Positions 15,258 through 19,910 of a stretch of DNA of 19,910 bases are shown here, piece after piece. A program made the position numbers and the translations under genes. The notes beneath the pieces were generated by a model, which saw nothing but the letters and a program-made list of their open reading frames with translations, made no database searches and was not told where the DNA came from. This DNA is from an uncultured Porphyromonadaceae bacterium (lineage in GTDB: Bacteria; Bacteroidota; Bacteroidia; Bacteroidales; Muribaculaceae): contig CABRGT010000037.1 of assembly GCA_902470475.1 (NCBI GenBank), forward strand, positions 1 to 19,910, read 5' to 3'. Numbering within the stretch: the first letter of the stretch is position 1; each line of letters opens with the position of its first letter.

Positions 15258-18200
15258 TTTACTGAATCATTTGGTGCCGCGGTGGTGGTCGAGTCGGCCT
15301 GAGCGGCGGCTTTCTTAGGCTTGCGGCGGCCGAAAAGCGAGTCGAAGTCGCGGCGGAACATGATGCCCACGCCCTGCGTGGTGGCCGCCTGGCGCAGATA
15401 GTAGTTCTGGTCGTTGTAGCGGTTGTAGGCCTTCAGGCGCCATGTGCCGCGCGGCGTCAGCAGGTATTCGATGTCGAAATCGCCGATAAACTGATTGGTG
15501 TTTAGCGACTTGTCGCGGTAGCCGAAGTTACCGTTAAGAAGCAGGCGGTTGTTCAGCAGCCGCGACGACAGGGCCACGTCCACCTCCACATCGCTGAAGT
15601 CGCCGCGGTCGCTGCGCAGGTTCGGCGCGATGCTCCAGTTGTCGCTCAGCTTGCCGAGCATGTTGGAGATCTGGCTCGAGATCGTCGAGGCGGCCACGGA
15701 GAATATCTCGTTGCCCTTGGTTGTCTCGCCCATATAGTCGGGGGTGTAGAAGCGGTTGAGCGCCAGCAGATAGATTATCTGGCGGCTCATCATGTCCTCG
15801 GTGGAGATGATCGACCGCACCTTGCGGTAGGTGTCGCTCTGCAGCGTCGGGAACCGCAGGTCGAAGTTGATGTCGGGCTGCCGCATGTCGCCTGTCACTT
15901 TCAGCAGGGCCTGCACGGGCACATTGGTGCGGTTGAGCTCGCGGTCCTGGGTGAACGACTCGTCAAGATCACTCAGGTTGGCGTTCAGCGAGTACACGGC
16001 CAGCAGATTGAGTTCGGCCGAATACGGATCGCCCTTGAAAGTGATGGAGCTGCCCGGCTCTATGGTGAAGTCCTTGATGATGATGTCCTGCAGGGTGAAG
16101 TTGTAGCTGCCGCGGTCGAGCGTGTAGGTGCCGCGCATGCCCAGCGAGTTGTCGCTTGAGTCGTACTCCATGGTCATGTCACCGGAGCCGTAGGCGCGGA
16201 TGCGGTCGCCGCCCACGGGGTCCATCACGATTATCAGCTCGGCGTCGGGAGTGATGTCGACCTTGATGTCCATCAGATAGTCCGACGGTCTGTCGGCGGC
16301 GATGGCCGCCTGACGGGCCTGGTATTCCTTCACCACTGCCGGGATATCGTCCACGGCCATGAAGCGTTTGTCGACGTCGACCTCGGTGACGTCGTTGAAG
16401 GTGATGAACGAGTACTGCTCGGCGTCGAGGCGGTCGCTGAGCACGAACGTGAAGGTCGAGTGCGGGGCCGTGGACATGTCCACACCGATTTCCACAACGC
16501 CGGGGCGCCCCTTGACGGTGGCGCCTCCGTTGCCGTAGATCGTGCCGTACCAGTCGGGGTTGAGCTTGCTCGTGACGTTGTAGCTCAGGAAGTCACGGGC
16601 GTCGGTGACATTGAACTCGAACACGGGCGAGTGGAAATAGTCGTGGCGCAGCCAGCCGTTGAGCATGGCCGTATGGCCGTTGACGTCGCGGATGGTGATG
16701 TCGTCCAGCTGGATCAGTCCGGGTCGGATGTGGATGGAGTCGGAAGCGCTGTACCACGTGTTGGTGAAGTCGATCTTGAGCCGCAGGTCCTCGGCATAGA
16801 CATCGCCCGTGAGATCGATATTCTTGAATGTGCCGAACAGGCGCGCCGTACCCGACACATAGCCCTCGACATCGCTCGTGAATGCCTCCATGAACGGCTT
16901 CATGAACCCTACCCTGATGTGGGTGGCGTCGAAATTCAGGTCGAGCGACTCGGTGAAGGGGAATATGTCGCCGTCGATGCGCGAATGCCGCCCCTCGGGA
17001 TTTGTTATGTCGGCATCGAGATAGAACGACTTTCGCTCGTTGTTCCACGACGCCCTGACGTCGGCGGCGCCGAGCGTGCAGTAATTGTAGCCGATGCTGT
17101 CGACGTGCAGGTTGTCCGTGGCCAGATACGGCTCGGGCGTGAACGCGCCGGTGGCGGTGAATCTGCCGCTGGCGCGGCCGCCGATGAGTGCCTTGTCGAT
17201 CTCGAGGGTCTCGAATATCGAGGCAAGCTCTATGTCGCGCAGGTCGATGGCCATGGTGTCGCCCGGCTCGGCCGAGGCTATGCCGTCGATACGGATCGAC
17301 TGGCTGCCCGACTCGAGCGCGAAATTATCCACGGCCAGGCGGCTGTCGCACCAGTTGATGGCCGAGCGGCCTATCTGCCATATGTTGTCGCCGAAGTTGA
17401 TCTGGCCGGGATTGAACACAGTGTTGGCGCACAGGTCGCCGTGCTCGCCGCGCGACAGCTCGGTCGAGAAGTTGATCACGCCGTTGAGCGGTATCTTGCG
17501 GTCGAGAGTCCAGTCGATGCGGGTGTCGAAGCGGTTGTTGCTTCCCGCGATACCCAGCACAGCCGTCATGGGGCCTTTCTTGGTGGGAACGTGCGAGGTG
17601 GCGTATACCAGCGAACGGTCGTCGGCCGTATCGATGTAGGCGGTAATCACCGTCTGGTCTATGATCTTGTCGCCCTGCTGCAGATAGGGAGCGTCGACGG
17701 TGAGCGACGCTCGCCCCGACGGTCCGCCGACACTTCCGGTGATGTCGACCGGATAGATGATCTGCACGGGCAGGCGGAAGAATTCGGAGATCGCCTCGGC
17801 ATTCGACAGCGTCAGATCGAAAGTGAAGTCGTTGACTGCCGCATCTGCCGGCAGCGCGCCCGGCTCGATGACGTCGGGTACTATGTCGGCCACCATGTCG
17901 CGCAGGGTCACGGCGAGAGTCGACGGCGCTATGTCGCCCTCGATGGTGCCGTTGAGGCAGTCCGACGCAATCTCGATGATGTCGGCCGAACCCGAACGGT
18001 CGAGCTGCGCCTCGAACGATTCCAGGCGCAGGCCGCTTCCTGCCGAGTCCGTGTAGGCCACGGACTTCAGAGCCACCGAGCCTTCGAAATCATCGGCGTG
18101 CGTACCGCCCAGGTCGGCGCTCAGCCGTCCGCTCAGGCTGTAGCCCGGCCGTCCGCAGCCCAGCATCATGTCGGGACGCATCCGGCGCAGATCCATGTCG

Positions 18201-19771
18201 GCGCGGAGCACCTTGTATCCGTGGCCGGGAGTGGCCTCGGCGGTCAGTTCAAGCCCGAGAGCCGGGTCGTCGGCAGTCATATGCAGGTTAAGGGCCGATT
18301 CGGAACTGTCGTAGGTCCCTTCGGCCACGATGCCCGTGTAGGTATATCCTTTCCATCCGAGGCGGTCGACCGCAAGGACGCCGTCGGCACGCACTGCGCC
18401 GCGGCCGAAGTAGCCGCGGCCGTCGAGAGTGGCGTCAAGCGCACCGGCCTGCGGATTGCCCGTGGCTGCGGCAAGGTCGAAGTTGCTGATGCCGGCATGG
18501 CCGTCGAAACTGACTGAGCGGTAGCGGTCGGCGGTAGTCACGGATCCCTTGAATTTCAGAAGTGCGCCGCGGGCGCGGGCCGTGAAGTCGAGATGCGCGC
18601 CCGACATGTCGCCTGTACCGCTTCCGTGGAAGGTCAGATCGCCAGTGCGGCCGGCCAGCCGTCCGAGCCCGGGGTTAAACCGCGCAAGCAGAGGGGCCGT
18701 GTGCGCCGCCGGAGCCTCGACATCGAGGCGCAGCAGGTTGAATTCCAGCGAGTCGGGGCGGTTGAGATTGGCTATGGCTCCGGCTGTCTCGATTTTCAGG
18801 CCGCCGTCGTCGATCAGTGTCAGGCGATTTATATTGACCTGACGCATCGAAGCGCTGACCGAGAAGTCTATATCCACCACCCGGTCGATGCCGCCCATCA
18901 GCGGGACGAAATAGCGCAGGTCGGCAGTGGAGATGCGGGCCGGAGCGAGGGGCGACAGCTCCACCGAGCGGGTCTGAAGCACCTCGGCTATCGATCCGTA
19001 GCCGTTGATGCGGATTCTGAACGGTTTGAGCGACAGACTGCTGCCGGGCAGTTCAAGCGCGAACGACCGCAGGCTGATCTCCTCGGGCGTGGCCAGCACA
19101 TCGGCCGACAGACCGGTGAGCGTGAAGCCCGAACGCTCGCGCAGCGACAGCGATTCGAGGTCCACATCCCAGCGCTCACGGGTTCCCTGGCGGACATAGG
19201 CATGGAGGTCGAGGTCCTTGATCCCGATATGAGCCGGATTGAAACGCCCGGCTACAGTATCAGGTTCCGACAGGATGTCGTAGTTTAGACGGCCGTTGCG
19301 GATCACCACGGTGCCGATTTTCAGGTCGAACTCCGTCGGCGGCTTTGATTTGTCGCGCGGTTTCAGCCGGTCGATGATGGGCTGTATGTTGAGCGGCGCG
19401 CCGGGGGCGGTGCGGTACAGATTCACGCACGGCACGTCGACGACAGCATAATCGAACTCGAGCCGTCCGCTTTTGAGAAAAGTCCACAGTTCGAAGCGGG
19501 CCGATACGCGGGCAGCCTCGAGCGCCGCTACACCGGCATCATCGCCGACTCGCACGCCGGTCACCGATACGGTATTGAACGGATGATATGTCACGCGGCC
19601 GATGCTCACATCGGTGCCGAGCAGTCCGCTGAGCCGGGTGCATGCCACCTCGCGCAACTTCTCCTGGGCCCACGGCGTAGATATGACAACATAACCCCCG
19701 GCCGGAAGCACCACAAGCAGCAACAGCAGCGACACGGCCACTGCCCGTACTATTTTGCGCAACTTTTTCAT
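15254..19771 (-). CDS. tamB: Translocation and assembly module protein TamB
   Basis: 1505 residues from the ATG at 19771. The N-terminus is a basic stretch followed by one hydrophobic anchor (SLLLLLVVLPAGGYVV), then TPWAQEKLREVACTRLSGLLG and the AsmA/TamB-like DVSIGRVTYHPFNTVSVTGV. The long middle is repetitive beta-strand sequence, expected to form the hydrophobic-groove bridge across the periplasm. The DUF490 (TamB C-terminal) domain occupies roughly residues 1080-1460, with RGTYTLDRGSYNF, GSSITFKGDPYSAELNL, QPDINFDLRFPTL and QIIYLLALNRFYTP. The last 30 residues are a charged, Ala/Thr-rich tail. TamB-like proteins carry phospholipid to the outer membrane and help assemble some outer-membrane proteins. 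The open frame extends to a TTG at 19792, but that codon lies upstream of the -7 box, so the ATG is the start. The downstream membrane-protein gene overlaps its stop. Confidence 0.94.
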   Translation of the reverse strand: MKKLRKIVRAVAVSLLLLLVVLPAGGYVVISTPWAQEKLREVACTRLSGLLGTDVSIGRVTYHPFNTVSVTGVRVGDDAGVAALEAARVSARFELWTFLKSGRLEFDYAVVDVPCVNLYRTAPGAPLNIQPIIDRLKPRDKSKPPTEFDLKIGTVVIRNGRLNYDILSEPDTVAGRFNPAHIGIKDLDLHAYVRQGTRERWDVDLESLSLRERSGFTLTGLSADVLATPEEISLRSFALELPGSSLSLKPFRIRINGYGSIAEVLQTRSVELSPLAPARISTADLRYFVPLMGGIDRVVDIDFSVSASMRQVNINRLTLIDDGGLKIETAGAIANLNRPDSLEFNLLRLDVEAPAAHTAPLLARFNPGLGRLAGRTGDLTFHGSGTGDMSGAHLDFTARARGALLKFKGSVTTADRYRSVSFDGHAGISNFDLAAATGNPQAGALDATLDGRGYFGRGAVRADGVLAVDRLGWKGYTYTGIVAEGTYDSSESALNLHMTADDPALGLELTAEATPGHGYKVLRADMDLRRMRPDMMLGCGRPGYSLSGRLSADLGGTHADDFEGSVALKSVAYTDSAGSGLRLESFEAQLDRSGSADIIEIASDCLNGTIEGDIAPSTLAVTLRDMVADIVPDVIEPGALPADAAVNDFTFDLTLSNAEAISEFFRLPVQIIYPVDITGSVGGPSGRASLTVDAPYLQQGDKIIDQTVITAYIDTADDRSLVYATSHVPTKKGPMTAVLGIAGSNNRFDTRIDWTLDRKIPLNGVINFSTELSRGEHGDLCANTVFNPGQINFGDNIWQIGRSAINWCDSRLAVDNFALESGSQSIRIDGIASAEPGDTMAIDLRDIELASIFETLEIDKALIGGRASGRFTATGAFTPEPYLATDNLHVDSIGYNYCTLGAADVRASWNNERKSFYLDADITNPEGRHSRIDGDIFPFTESLDLNFDATHIRVGFMKPFMEAFTSDVEGYVSGTARLFGTFKNIDLTGDVYAEDLRLKIDFTNTWYSASDSIHIRPGLIQLDDITIRDVNGHTAMLNGWLRHDYFHSPVFEFNVTDARDFLSYNVTSKLNPDWYGTIYGNGGATVKGRPGVVEIGVDMSTAPHSTFTFVLSDRLDAEQYSFITFNDVTEVDVDKRFMAVDDIPAVVKEYQARQAAIAADRPSDYLMDIKVDITPDAELIIVMDPVGGDRIRAYGSGDMTMEYDSSDNSLGMRGTYTLDRGSYNFTLQDIIIKDFTIEPGSSITFKGDPYSAELNLLAVYSLNANLSDLDESFTQDRELNRTNVPVQALLKVTGDMRQPDINFDLRFPTLQSDTYRKVRSIISTEDMMSRQIIYLLALNRFYTPDYMGETTKGNEIFSVAASTISSQISNMLGKLSDNWSIAPNLRSDRGDFSDVEVDVALSSRLLNNRLLLNGNFGYRDKSLNTNQFIGDFDIEYLLTPRGTWRLKAYNRYNDQNYYLRQAATTQGVGIMFRRDFDSLFGRRKPKKAAAQADSTTTAAPNDSVK

Positions 19772-19779
19772 AAATCGGA

Positions 19780-19787
19780 CAAAGTTA
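19780..19787 (-). promoter_or_regulatory. -7 promoter box immediately upstream of tamB
   Basis: On the minus strand 19787-19780 reads TAACTTTG, a full match to TAnnTTTG and identical to the boxes of the tRNA and kinase promoters. Only eight bases (TCCGATTT) separate it from the tamB ATG, so the leader would be only a few bases long. I do not see a TTTG at the -33 distance, so strength is uncertain. Confidence 0.6.
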
Positions 19788-19813
19788 CGCAAATTTCACC
19801 AATCCCCTGCCCT

Positions 19814-19843
19814 CCCGGCGCCAAAATTTTCACGGGCACCGGG
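19814..19843 (-). other. GC-rich hairpin upstream of tamB
   Basis: In the minus-strand sense CCCGGTGCC (19843-19835) pairs with GGCGCCGGG (19822-19814) around a 12-base A/T-rich loop, with one U-G wobble. On the plus strand that position is a C-A mismatch, so the fold favours minus-strand RNA. No U tract follows on either side, so it is not an intrinsic terminator. It would lie in the leader only if tamB is also transcribed from further upstream. The rest of 19793-19910 shows no gene. Confidence 0.4.
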
Positions 19844-19876
19844 TGAAACGAGAATCCTACTCTCAACTGGCAAGTG

Positions 19877-19884
19877 CAAAATTA
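19877..19884 (-). promoter_or_regulatory. Possible second, distal -7 box for tamB
   Basis: The minus strand reads TAATTTTG at 19884-19877, a match to TAnnTTTG. No clear -33 element is present in the 26 bases left before the window edge. If used, it would give a leader of about 100 bases that includes the hairpin at 19814-19843. An eight-base motif in A/T-rich sequence can occur by chance, so this is tentative. Confidence 0.25.
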
Positions 19885-19910
19885 TCGATTTGTCGGAAGA
19901 ATACACTTTT

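Noticed and set aside
16460..18517. Plus-strand open frame of 685 codons opposite tamB
   Set aside because: Antisense shadow of tamB, with biased Val/Gly/Arg composition and no domain or promoter.
19772..19792. Upstream TTG start for tamB at 19792
   Set aside because: The TTG lies upstream of the -7 box (19780-19787) and adds only seven residues before the basic MKKLRK opening; the ATG at 19771 is better placed.
19881..19910. Divergent plus-strand promoter at the right edge (TATCGATTTG, TACACTTTT)
   Set aside because: The spacing inside the box is four and three bases instead of two, no -33 element pairs with them, and the downstream gene is outside the window.
1..19910. CRISPR array, insertion sequence, toxin-antitoxin or phage module
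   Set aside because: No regularly spaced repeats, transposase or integrase motifs, or small paired genes were seen on either strand; the coding space is filled by recognised core-type genes.

Overview
The window looks like core chromosome of a GC-rich member of the Bacteroidales. The evidence is a full-length SprA-type outer-membrane translocon gene, a TamB of the Bacteroidota type, a GH3 enzyme with the Bacteroidota-style D-G-E-W-G motif, and four -7 promoter boxes of the TAnnTTTG kind (three are TAACTTTG) used by the Bacteroidota primary sigma factor. Sampled rows are about 60% GC. A gut family such as Muribaculaceae would fit, but that placement is a guess. I found no mobile element, CRISPR array, phage gene or defence system.

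Layout. All protein genes lie on the minus strand and are read here from right to left. (1) 19771-13716: tamB, then a polytopic membrane protein (DUF6056-like) whose start overlaps the tamB stop. A -7 box sits directly upstream of tamB, so its mRNA leader may be only a few bases. (2) 13675-3783: a BadF/NAGK-type sugar kinase, a ten-helix EamA/DMT exporter, ruvA and sprA, in close order with gaps of 4-45 bases. A well-formed promoter (13696-13726) lies before the kinase and partly inside the end of the membrane-protein gene. This looks like one operon of about 10 kb. (3) 3509-3667: two tandem tRNA-Arg(ACG) genes on the plus strand, with their own promoter and a terminator-like hairpin; they converge with sprA. 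(4) 3266-1: a secreted 5'-nucleotidase/metallophosphatase, then a GH3 beta-N-acetylhexosaminidase that runs off the left edge. They share a divergent intergenic region with the tRNA promoter.

How the genes fit together. SprA (type IX secretion translocon) and TamB (lipid and protein traffic to the outer membrane) are both very large envelope-biogenesis proteins, and much of the window's coding capacity goes to them. The secreted nucleotidase and GH3 enzyme would act in the periplasm or on the surface, in nucleotide and amino-sugar or peptidoglycan salvage. RuvA is housekeeping DNA repair.

I see no previously undescribed system. The observations most worth a second look are small: a compensatory base-pair difference between the two tRNA copies, an A19-U56 elbow pair in both of them, a near-leaderless tamB promoter, strand-asymmetric hairpins, and a composition break inside the DUF6056-like gene.
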